From: Malus domestica
Taxonomy: Eukaryota; Streptophyta; Magnoliopsida; Rosales; Rosaceae
Direction of reading: 5' to 3'
Assembly (NCBI RefSeq): GCF_042453785.1
Contig: NC_091669.1
Location: 35,764,001 to 35,828,000 of the forward strand
DNA: 64,000 bases
The position numbers were made by a program, and so were the translations under genes. Within the stretch, counting starts at the first letter, position 1. Each line of letters starts with the position of its first letter. The notes beneath the pieces were generated by a model. The model was given only the letters and a program-made list of their open reading frames with translations, was not told where the DNA came from and did not search any database. Below are positions 1-10,100 of this stretch, piece after piece.

Positions 1-659
1 TGGTGGGGAGCCACAAAGTATGATTTTCACAGTTGAGAGCTATGGTGCAAGATAAATGCAATGAGCCGCGAAGCTAGTGCCGTGTTACGCGTAACATGAG
101 GTCGTGCTCTATTGTCGATAGTAGGGATGTGATGTCAGGTACATCTTCAAGTCCTTAAATGCTTCATCGCACTTCTTATCTTGCTGCATCTTCTCGATTG
201 TCTTGAAAAGTTTACATCAAGGCAGTGGATCGCAATGGGAAATAATTGAGTGCGGCTAATCGCTTGGTCAAACTTTGATACTCCTTTCAGAGTAGTAGGG
301 GACTTCATATCCAAGATTGCTCGTCGACCTCATATGTGCATTTAGCGGGGTTGGACTTCGTCTTGTACTCATTAAGGATGTTGAACGCCTCTGCCAAGTT
401 GTTGATGTGGTCAGACCACTACTTAGGGTCAAGCAAAATATGCTCGGCATCTTCTTGACCTACTTGCTATTATTGCTATTTAGTTGAGGTAGAGTCGTCT
501 TTCTGCACCTCAGTAACCTTTACTAGGTAGAAAACTTCTTTTTTCCACTCATTCAAAACGTGTACAATGCATCGTCAGGATGCGGCCTATCTTAACTTGA
601 TCTTTTTTACTCTTCTTCCTAGGATGCGGAATCAGATTTTCTGGTAGTCGACAGAGGTT

Positions 660-910
660 ACTGCACCCAGTCTTACTAGCTAGTGCCGACCTAGAATCCC
701 ATTATACGAACATAAGTCACTAACTATTGTGAATGTCTATTTGAGGCCATTGGGGGAGTTTTCACGTCGATTGTTATTTTGCCAATAGCAGTCGATGTGT
801 GACCATTGAATCCTGTGAGTAAATCTGTTCGGCATATCATCGTGTTTCCAAGCCCATCTGCTGAATGACTGAAAGTTAGAGTACTACGCTGCCGTTGTCC
901 ATCATCATTC
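660..910 (-). pseudogene. Retroviral-type aspartic protease remnant
   Basis: On the minus strand a MDNGSVV active-site-like segment lies near 900, then LLTGFNGHTSTAIG near 800, and FTIVSDLCSYNGILGR near 720-690. These match, in order, the active-site loop, the mid-domain and the YNxILGR end of gypsy proteases. They sit in shifted frames with stops between them, so no enzyme is made. The segment lies downstream of gag as expected. Confidence 0.55.
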
Positions 911-1659
911 TATTAACTATGGCATAGGCTTGTTGAACAGATATAACTAAAACATTGTCGTGTGGGAAGCCTAAACCTTTAACATCTTGCTCGATGAAGC
1001 CGACGATAGGTTCAGGGTTGATGTCGGCTGCTGGACTTGTGAGATCGATATGGCCTACTGGATCTTCCTTGTCTTGGACTTATTGGTGGCCTCCAAGTGC
1101 TCGGATTCAGTGAAGATGTCGTTCATTCAAATCGTCTTGGCAGATGGCTCTTCGTCTATGTCTATATTCCTCTTAGGCTGCGCAGCTGGTTTGTCTAGAT
1201 ATCTGTCACATTTACTATCCTTCAATATTTTCTATAGGTAATCTTTCCAGGTATAGCAGTTATCGATCGTGTCACCGGGACCTTGGTAGAATGCGTAGTA
1301 TTTGGTGCAATCCAACTTGAAAGTGTATCCCTTCGTCTATCTGGGCAGCTTGATCCAAGGTTTGCTCTTAAGGTTGCAGAGGACTTGGTGTAGTTCTTAG
1401 TGATCGAGGAACGGTCTCTACACTTGGCTCCCTACTTGCTCGTGTCATTGGACTGCTTTTTGTCTACCTTTTTCTGGGCTATTTCCGACTTCTTCTAAGG
1501 CTGCTTAGGTGGCTTGTTTGCTTATCGAACTTCGTCCCTAAGTGCATGATTCTCTGCCATAGTGAATTAGTTTACCAGAGTCAAATCTTCTTCCATGATA
1601 AGTTCGCTGAATAGTAGGTGGTCTGCTAGTAGTCATTTCTAAAAGTTTGTGCTAGCAAT

Positions 1660-3307
1660 CTAATCATTACAGCCGACTATCTTTACTTTCTCCGCCTTAA
1701 GCCTCTTCACATAGTCGCTAAACGACTCTTTTGGGTTTTTCTTGATGTTGAACAAGTGGTTGGACTTCTTTTTAATTGAGCGGTATGATGAGTATTCTTT
1801 AGTGAAAACCAAAGAAAGCTTGTTGAAACTCTGGATGGGCCATGATGGCAGGGTGTGGAACCAATTATGTGTTTCACCTTGTAGAGTGGTGGCAAATATT
1901 TTGCACATAAACGTGTTGTTGCTCCGATTAAAGATCATGGTGATGTGGTAGTGCCTTTTTGTACCTCTCCAGGTCTTCATCTCCCTTGAAAGAGGTGAAG
2001 TGTGGCATGTTAAACTTGTGTGGCAGCTCCATCTACTCGATCTTGTTTATGAAAGGTGACATGTTTATGGTGTTAACATCTAGTCGAAATGCCTCATCAA
2101 TGGTTTCAATGCTTTGGAATTCGCACAGTCACTCAGTTATGAGCCTCTTTACTTCCTTTTGAATTTACCTCTGTTGGGGGTAGTGGGGTTTCTGGCTCGT
2201 CTATGTTGTGACTGCGGTGCACGCGGTTCGTTCTTGGTAGGCGAGCAAGCTACTCGTGGTTACGCTGAGAGCATGCTACCAGTTGAACCTAAGTAATATT
2301 GAGTGACTATTTAACTCTGTCTGTCATGCTACTTACTCCGATATGAGGTGGATGATGCTTCTTGCGGGCCTAGTCAGGAATGAACAATTCGCTTAGAAGG
2401 TTGTCCATGTTGGTTATCAAAGTGTGGCTTCAACTGTGAATGTATACTTGCCCGTGGGCCTAACCGGGAGTGCATGCTCATCCGTGCTCTAAGACAGGAG
2501 TCTACGTTATCTTGATGGCCTAGACAAGAGTGTAAGTTGCCAGATTGCTCGGTTCGTGGTTGGTCGAATGACTGCTTACCGGGACTCCGTTTGCCCTTGT
2601 CTTGCTTCGGGACACTTCGTTTGGGGCACGTTACATTTCAGTGTGTTGTAAGAATTGATTCACCAAGGTTATTTGTTGCGCGATGGTGCTTGTCAACTCT
2701 AGGACCTGTTGAGACAAGTGTTGTTCATCATTTGGAGTGGAAAAGCTTGGACGGTATGCGTCTCCTTGAGTGGTGAAAGTGTAGAGGAATCCGGGTGTTA
2801 GATTTTAGCTGGGATTGATCAAATTTGTAGGAAAACAGGGTAATAATACCCCCGGTTCAAATGTCGATCCAGAAATCTGAAGTCAGAACGATTGAACTGG
2901 TCTTAGACCAATTTGGGTTGCTTAGGTGGGCTGGATTGCAAACAGTGTACGTGGGTGCGGGGCTGCCTGCTGGGTACGCGGGCGTTAATCATCCGTTCAA
3001 CTTAGGACTATTACTACGTCAGCAGTGCTTTGGACTACTGCTGCCAGTTGAGCCATAGCCTGCTAGGCTAGTGCTGCTACATCGTGGGTTTGCTGCTCCG
3101 CAGCTTCTTCATCGTGGGCAGGGATGCTCCATGCGCTGTTTTTGGCATAACCATGATTGGTGTCCTAGATGGTAATGGTGTGACTCTTGCCGTGGTAAGC
3201 CTCGACGAGCGACGACATGAATCCATGTTGCGACCCTTATTGTCTGGTCCGTATCCTTGAACGTAGAAGGTTCCGTTCGTCCTGGTTTTTGAATTTCCTG
3301 TCATCAT
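1660..3307 (-). pseudogene. gag remnant of gypsy element
   Basis: The 1660-1980 stretch encodes a retrotransposon gag core: an A-x-x-W-F-x-x-LP helix, then SFNKLSLVF and a YVKRLKAE ending, in the usual order. A start codon at 3307 opens the likely N terminus (MMTGNSKTRT). Frameshifts and stops lie between the two parts. Family knowledge: gag forms the particle that packages element RNA. The call rests on the core domain only. Confidence 0.65.
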
Positions 3308-3453
3308 ATCTCTTCCTCAGGGTAATTCTAAAAATTTATAAGAAAATTCTATAGAAAGGTAAGTGTGGGAAAATCTACGAATGAACGAAGAAACGTTGAA
3401 TGTGAGAGTCTTTTTCGAGTGTTTGAATCAAACTCTTAATGAAAGCACCAATT

Positions 3454-4042
3454 TGTCGATGTAAATTTTGGCTGCAAAACAGTCAACACCTTTGGTCAAA
3501 GACCAAAAGCCTTATAGGCCTACGATGAGTGGGGGGACATCATGGTTTTTCTATATGTAGAAAAAAGGGAAGTATTTAGGCTTTCTCTAAAAAGATGGAA
3601 GTGTTTAGGGTCTTTCTGTATGTAGAAAAGACGTCCAATTTTTGTGTGGAGAAATGGGGTGTTTATAGGGAGAGCGGCCAACCATTAAGGTTAAATTTGG
3701 TGAGAATATTCCCAAGATATTGTGTAAATAATATCTTGGAAATAAAGGTAATTATCCTAATTAAATATAATTGAGATTACTTACTTGATAGAGTTTGTCT
3801 TCAATTGGAAGTATTAATAATAGGATTTAGGGATAATCATGTTATTAAATACTTTTGACTTTTTCCATGGGCAGTGGAGCTCTAAGTAGTCGTAGTCTGC
3901 AGCCTGCATGTCTTAAGATGCTAAGCTACGTGTGGGATGACTGCTCATTTAATAAGGGCAGTTTTGTCTTTTTAGCTAAAAGTCCATGTGTCGCCTCTAG
4001 GAATTTTGGGATTATTTATTGCTTTACAAACGATATTCTACA
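3454..4042 (-). repeat. LTR (5' LTR of the minus-strand gypsy element)
   Basis: The 589-bp segment begins TG and ends CA on either strand. On the minus strand it is followed directly by AATTGGTGCTTTCATTAAG, the kind of junction seen after the 5' LTR in many plant gypsy elements, and then by the gag leader. The partner LTR is outside the window, so the ends are inferred from terminal dinucleotides and context only. Confidence 0.6.
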
Positions 4043-4180
4043 CTAAGGGGAAAATGTGAGCTTAGCCTCACAATGGGCTAGCAATAATGTGCTTTAAATT
4101 CATCTTTGGCGATAATCGAACCTAAGACCTCTCACTTACAAGTGAAGAGGATTACCACTAGACCGTGATACTAAGTGGCA
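4043..4180 (-). mobile_element. tRNA-derived SINE, copy 1
   Basis: On the minus strand it begins TGCCACTTAGTATCACGG and carries an A-box-like run (GGTCTAGTGGTAA) and a B-box-like run (GGTTCGATTAT) about 35 bp apart, as in the RNA polymerase III promoter of tRNA genes. A tail ending CCCCTTAGT follows. Copies 2 and 3 share the same order of blocks. It abuts the outer end of the gypsy LTR. Confidence 0.65.
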
Positions 4181-4218
4181 ATTCAACATAAGTTTTTTTA
4201 GTACATCGAGATATTTTT

Positions 4219-4361
4219 ACACTAAGGGGAGGGAGAGTTCGGCTAAGCCACACAATGGGCAACCTAATTTGATATTGAATTCGCCGTCTACAAGATTCGA
4301 ACTTAAGACCTCTTACTTCCAAGTGAATAGGAATACCACCAGATCATAGTACTGAGTGGCA
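4219..4361 (-). mobile_element. tRNA-derived SINE, copy 2
   Basis: Same family and orientation as copy 1: TGCCACTCAGTACTATG head, B-box-like GTTCGAA core, and a tail ending CTCCCTCCCCTTAGTG. Copies 1 and 2 are head-to-tail on the minus strand, and the sequence before each head shares AACTTATGTTGAA, so the two may have arisen by a tandem event rather than two insertions. Confidence 0.65.
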
Positions 4362-4380
4362 GTTCAACATAAGTTTTAAA

Positions 4381-4545
4381 GAGCCACTTAGTACTACGGT
4401 GTGGTATTCTTCTTTACTTGTAAGTGAGAGGTTTTAGGTTCGACTCTCGCCAAAGGCGAATTTGAACCATATTATTGTTAGCCAATTGTGAGGCTAAGCC
4501 CATTCCTTCTCCTTCGTATAGATAATATTGTTTGTTGAAAAAGAA
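4381..4545 (+). mobile_element. tRNA-derived SINE, copy 3 (opposite orientation)
   Basis: Plus-strand copy: head GAGCCACTTAGTACTACGG, then GGTTTTAGGTTCGACTCT (B box GGTTCGACTCT), then a body ending GAGGCTAAGCCCATTCC. It is inverted relative to copies 1 and 2, so a transcript through all three could fold back. Part of its 3' end lies in the 95-bp duplication that follows. Confidence 0.65.
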
Positions 4546-4680
4546 AACCTTTATGTTGAATTTTGTTATTTAAAACTACCTATCGAGGCTAAGCCCACTC
4601 CTTCTCCTTCGTATAGATAATACTGTTTGTTGAAAAAAAAACCTTTATGTTGAATTTTGTTATTTAAAACTACCTATCGA
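4490..4680. repeat. Tandem duplication, 2 x 95 bp
   Basis: GAGGCTAAGCCC at 4490 recurs at 4585, and the following bases through AAACTACCTATCG repeat almost perfectly (period 95). The unit starts inside the SINE tail and continues into flanking DNA, so it was copied after the SINE landed. Confidence 0.85.
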
Positions 4681-4794
4681 CTTTTGATACTACTTTTAAA
4701 ATCGCTAATTTTTTTGTTATTTTCTACATGTGAAAAGAATTAACTAACCTTGTAGTCTTAATCCTTTGCTTCGTTCCATTCCATTGCTCGAGAC

Positions 4795-6017
4795 TAGGGG
4801 TGGGCAAATGGGTATATGAACTGCGGGTCGGGGCAGGTAATTACGGTTCGGGGCGGATACAGGCCGGTTCTTAATATTTTAGAGAACAAACAGGGCGGGA
4901 CGGGTCGGGCTGAGTCCAGATACTTAGAAAAACGGGTCTTGAATTGACCCGTTTCTAATTATAATGAATGGCCAAGATTGAATAATAACCTATCATCTAA
5001 TCTCAACCGTTGGTTTCAACCCTAGTTTCTACCCAAGTCCAAGGTTTCAAAATTCACTCTCTCAGTCTCAGCTGCCTCTCTATCTCCTCCAATCTCTCTC
5101 TCTTTCCGAACCTTCTTCTTTTTCTTTTTCTTCTTCATATTCTTCAAGTTCTTAATCCTAGCTGGGTTAACCAGTTCTTGATATTTGTCTCTAGAATGTT
5201 CCAATCCATCTTCTGAACCTGTGAGAACATTGTATTCTCAACGCCGAGAAGGTAAAGGCTTTCGTCAAGGATCGATTTTCTGATGATGTTGTAAATTCTC
5301 AAGCACTCTTTGCCATATCCGGATGGGATCATGCAATCAATAATGGATTTCAAATCAGACATCACAACCCAAGAGATGTGGTTCACCTACTTGATGGCGA
5401 CTTGTGACTCATCCTCCGACTTGGAATCTTGATCTGATACGCTGGTCCGGGTCGAGGCTCTAGATGACCGACTGGAGATCGTTTCGGCATCTAAATACTC
5501 CCGATTGGCGGACATAATCTGGTAAAACTCCTTCTCGAGACGTTTCATGGCGGATTGCATGAGATTTTGAGCTCGAATGAGCTTCTCGGTGTTGGTGGTT
5601 TGGGAGATGAGGAAGTGCTGCATGGCGATTATGGCCTCAGCGATTTCGATATTCTCTTCCATTAGTGAGTTAGAAAAGCTGTGGCGCGGCGACAAATGCA
5701 ACATGGCGGTGGTTTTGGAGGGAGAGTTTGAAGGCGACGGAGACGGAGATTTGAAAAACAGAGTCCTCATTCCTTTCTGTGGCGGTTTCGCAAAAAAAAA
5801 TATAAATAAATAAACCAAGGACCCATGGACCCCGCCTGGATCAAACGGGCCAGATTCAGTCCGATTCCTGTAATGAAATATGATGTACTCGGCCCGACTC
5901 GACCAGTTTCTTTTAAACTCTGATCCGGTTCTGTTCCTTCAAAATTAGGCCTAACCCAGCTTGTGTCGAGCCTTACTTGAGATCCCTAAAGAATAATTTG
6001 AGCCCATCTCAACACTT
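4795..6017. mobile_element. Probable hAT-like element carrying an EXO70 fragment
   Basis: The left end TAGGGGTGGGCAAATGGG is a hAT-MITE-type terminus, followed by GGGTCGGG-type subterminal repeats. Similar CGGCCCGACTCGACC subterminal sequence reappears at 5880-5910. A sharp right TIR is not visible. A decayed TTTGAGCCCATCTC (about 5998) lies before CTCGAGTA (6018), which partly matches CTCGAGAC left of the element, a possible 8-bp target duplication (6 of 8). Right boundary is tentative. Confidence 0.45.
5144..5785 (-). pseudogene. EXO70H-like exocyst subunit fragment
   Basis: The minus-strand reading resembles the N-terminal third of EXO70H-type exocyst proteins: KGMRTLFFKSPSPSPS, LMEENIEIAEAI, RAQNLMQSAMKRLEKEFYQI, then after an in-frame TAG (5387-5389) MSDLKSIIDCMIPSGYGKEC and QKMDWNILETNIKNWL. 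The family tethers secretory vesicles to the plasma membrane and normally has over 600 residues in one exon; here about 210 codons remain. A segment between the helix regions appears missing after EAIIA. It lies within the putative hAT-like element, so capture followed by decay is the likely history. It could be an ordinary truncated duplicate. Confidence 0.75.
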
Positions 6018-7192
6018 CTCGAGTAATATAAGTTATATATCAACAAATAATTATAACAAGTTAAAATATTATAGGGTCAATTAAATTTTTTTGCATGTAA
6101 GAAAAGGATAAACTCTAAAGAGAGAATTTAAAATAGAGAAGCTGGTCCATGAAGCTACAGATAGCCCAATATCGAAACCCAAGTGACCCAACGGACCTGT
6201 ATCCATCATGGGCAGGGGTACTATCGTCAACTGAGTTTAAAGTGAGTGCGCAATACACCTCTGGAATAAAATAGAGCCGGTCAGGCGCCAGGAGAAAAAC
6301 TCACATGTATTTCCCGCCGTGTATTTTCATACATTTTTCAGTGTTCCGCGTCTCTCTCTCTCTGATTCGCCGTCGGCAAAAAAATTGGATTGTGAAAATT
6401 GAAAGCTGGAGGTCATCGATCATCAACGCTCAACAAGCAGTAGGCTATTTACTATGACTTTTTTTTTTAATTTTCATTTTCTTCCGTGTAGTTTCTGGTT
6501 ATGAGATTTTGAACTCCGATTTTCACTTGTTTAATTTCATTGTTTGAATTTCTCACATTCGTACATTTTCCTGGTTTGGTATGCTATGGTGTGTCATGTG
6601 ATCTCTGAGAGTCAGAACCTAAATCTGCAATTCATCAAGGTTGTGAGCGCCTGAAAGTTAATTTTCGGTGAATTAGGGTTTATTTCGTATCACCATCGTT
6701 TAATTCCAATGAAATACTTTACTTGGTGATTATTTACCAATTACTGATTTTTTTCGTGTTGGTTGACGAATTCGAAATTGTAGATGGGTGGTTCTCCTCC
6801 GATGTTCTCACCGCCTTAGCTTTATCTTGGGTGCTACAAACTATGTTTAATTAGGAATTTGGGATAAGAAATCATGAAGAAATAGTAAATCCCTCTTTAC
6901 TTTTGTGCGTGCTTTTTACACTCCTTTAGAAACTTTGAAACCCTAAACTATGTAATAAAGTTACCCATCCATCTTGGTTCTCTGTGTATGGTCTGAAATG
7001 AATTATCATGATATTGAATTTATTTTAGATTCATTTCACACTTTTTTTTTCTTCCTCAGCAAATAATATTAGCTTTCTATCTGCCTTGCCCTGCCCCTCC
7101 TCTTACGCAACTCTCTTTGTTTTTTGAACTAAATTGCTTAGTCTACTGTCCAGGTCACAGCTGCAGTTTTGCTGCTTCTTTGTTCTCAAACA
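6018..7192 (+). promoter_or_regulatory. ASY3 upstream region and 5' leader
   Basis: No coding potential is visible. A CT-rich stretch (6351-6365) suits a transcription start or early leader. A possible leader intron runs from GTAGGC near 6439 to an AG near 7154, but neither end can be fixed from sequence alone. The leader ends at the ATG at 7193. Confidence 0.4.
6310..6318 (+). promoter_or_regulatory. E2F-like site upstream of ASY3
   Basis: TTTCCCGCC matches the plant E2F consensus (TTTSSCGC). It lies just before the CT-rich putative start region of ASY3, a typical distance for genes switched on in S phase or premeiotic S phase. This is a motif match only. Confidence 0.4.
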
Positions 7193-10100
7193 ATGGAGGT
7201 GGATTCACTACAATACTTACGGGATGTAAGTACTAACATTTGAATATGTCCTAGTTATATAGCTAACGACTGAGTTTCTTTAAAATTTCCAATTAATTTT
7301 TTCGTGTTCATCGTCTTATTTGGTACTTGGTGCATAAGCTTTTATGAAGCTCATTATATATATGCTATCGTTTACTCATGATTACTCATCTATTAATTTT
7401 TAACATCTGTGTCACTGAGTTGTTCATGTTGCCATTTTGGTTTTACTTTCTTTAATAAGTTATTTGCATGTTATGCATGACTGAGTTGCTCAATCTGAAA
7501 ATGTTGTTTCACCTGATATGTCTTTCCCCTTTTGCTTGATGATCTTTTGGATATACATCTTATAATATATATAAAGGAAACAGGATGGTAGAGTGGAATT
7601 GGGATTTGCGATCCCCAATGAACTTGAATCCTTGGAAATTTTAGTCGATATTGAAAACAAAAAAAAATTATATGCTTAATCCCTCTCCAATTACGTTTCA
7701 GGACCAAACAAACAATTGTAGGAGTTTTGGAAGCATTAATCATCCATCTAGCCAATCGAGAAAGATATCGATTGGAGTTGTGGTAGACCCATCAACCAAG
7801 AAAAAGTCTGGAGTCACCAAGGTAGGTGAACCTGTGGTGCCAAATGCAGAAAGGGGAACATCTAATTTAGGCAATACCACAGAGGAAATAAGCAAGGAGC
7901 AAGATGTCACAGCTGCCAAGAAAATAAAACAAGCTAGGGATCCAGAGCAGGTGAATTCCCCATGGATTAGTACTGCATCATTCCACCAGAAAATGCGTAC
8001 TTCAGATCCCCCTCTTCATGCAAAACAGTCTTCTGATTTGCCATCTTGTAGTGGGAAGCAGTCCAAATGTGATGGAACAAGGAATGCACTGGTTACAAAT
8101 TCTGTTCAGTTTTTAGCAAACCAGACTTCCTTTTTCCAGTCTGATGGTAAGAAGCAGAACTTTGATGGAGTTAGCTACAGAAAGAGGGGAGAGAAGGATG
8201 GATCAGTGGAACTTCAGGATTTCACATTTGTGACTGCACAGGAAGTTGTAATGACGGATAAGGATTCACCAGTTGATAAAACAGATGCAACAGACAAGGA
8301 GGTGACAGTGGATAAAACAGATGCAACAGAAAGCAGGAGAACCGAAACTCTCAAAATGAAGCTTTGGGAGGTATTGGGAACTGTTTCTTCACCTGATGAG
8401 TATTCCAAATCTCAGCCTCCTGAGGTTGGTGATAGTAATTTAAATCCACAGCCAGAATTTGATCAAATGGGTTCCACAGTTGTCAAGCCTAAGCATATAC
8501 CAGAGCAAAAGTATGATGACAAGGGTGATGCATTTATCAAACCCCGACAAAATTCAGATACTATAGAAATGGATTCTGAAAGTCTTGATAATATTGTCAG
8601 GAGACCTGTGACTTATTCATTGAGCCGAAAGAGAGGTCCAACCAAAAAACAGCAGACAAGTACAAAAAATGGTCCATCCTCTGGTTACAAACTGAAACAG
8701 CAAGAGAACAACATATTTTCCTTTGAACAAGACTGCGATGGGAAGCTACATGGCTTTTCTGGTGGTGGATCCTCAAAGTCTATGCGGAAGAAGACAGGGG
8801 TCAAAAGTTTCAGAACTGAGTCGCATGGGATCTGCCTTCCTGAAAAGGATAAATCAACTAAGACTCAAAAAGAGATTATTAGGAGTGAGCCAGAATCACC
8901 TGCCAAGCAAAATAGTTCTGTAGGCAAGAAAATAGGAGATTCTCGTGGTTGCCAACATGAGAATAAAAGAGAGTATCATGAACTGGAAAAAAATATTCAA
9001 AAGCAGGAAATCTGCCGATCACCACTCAAATACAAGAAATTTAAGGCAGATTTTGTCATTCCAGCAAATAAAGACTACCAGGAAGACAATGGCAATCCAA
9101 GCTTGAAGAAAGCTACTAATCCAGAAGCAGATGATCTGAGTCCCAAATTTGGAATTAAAACACCCACATCAAGTTCTTCCCCTACCTCAATCCCAAAATC
9201 AGACCAAATGGTAGATGCTAGTAGTCCTGCTGTAACAGAGAGGAGATTTACTGTGGGAGACATTCGAAGTTTCAGTACTTTCTGGACTCCAAAACAAGAT
9301 TGTTGTGATAATGAACAAGCAAAATCTTCTGTATCCTTTGTTATTGAATGGTTCTGATAAGATAGTTTCACAGTATACCATTCTTTGATTAGTATTTTAT
9401 TTCTTCCTTCTGTCTTTCCTTATTGAACTTCAGGATGCTGTAGAGGAACTCAAGGATTCACCATTGAGAAAAACAACACCGGATATGGAAGAAAATGCTG
9501 CAGAAGATGGCCTTCTTTCATCATCATCTGAAGAGGGGGACTTGAGGAATTGTGGAGAAGGTTCTCCTATTATCCAAGGACTTGACTGTATGTTCACCCA
9601 GACCCTTATCTATATTGTAGGATAAATGCATTTTTTTCTCAAAATTAACTGCTGAACTTAAGCATGCTTGATTGATTAAGCACCTTTAGAATACAATTGA
9701 TTTTAATTGTGAAAGTTCTAGGATGGGTACTAGTTTAACCTAGAGGGGGGTGAATAGGTTCCAATTTAAAAATCCAATTCAATTTTCAATTTAATTTTCA
9801 GTTCTCAAATTAAATCCACACTCAAATTAAATCCACATTCACATCACCTATCAAACTATCATACTCATATGCAATTAAAACGATAAATAAAAAGTGCACA
9901 CATGATGTAGGATTTAACAAGGCAAAACCCACAACTGGGAAAATCCTCGGGCTCCCAAGCCAGGACAAACACTAAGAGAAATAAGTATAGAAAGACTTAC
10001 AAAACTCATCAACTAGACACGCATACTAGTAGGCAGTTTTGTCTCCGCGCTTTGCTACTCGATCTCTCTTCAGCCTTCGAGTGGAAATGACACAACACTA

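Larger units (their letters stand above)
1..4042 (-). mobile_element. Ty3/gypsy LTR retrotransposon, 5' part, decayed, cut by window edge
   Basis: Read on the minus strand this is the start of a gypsy-type element: LTR (3454-4042), leader, gag (about 3307 down to 1660) and an aspartic-protease remnant (about 910 to 660). The rest of pol and the second LTR would lie left of base 1. Many stops and frameshifts interrupt the coding parts, so the copy is dead. Domain order LTR-gag-protease on one strand supports the class. Confidence 0.75.

Noticed and set aside
4043..4545. tRNA genes
   Set aside because: Only promoter-box likeness; no cloverleaf or anticodon arm can be formed convincingly. SINE is the better call.
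7651..7701. ATG-led extension at the front of the long ASY3 open frame
   Set aside because: It lies in intron 1; a good acceptor (TTTCAG) at 7696-7701 joins exon 1 in frame and gives the conserved N terminus.
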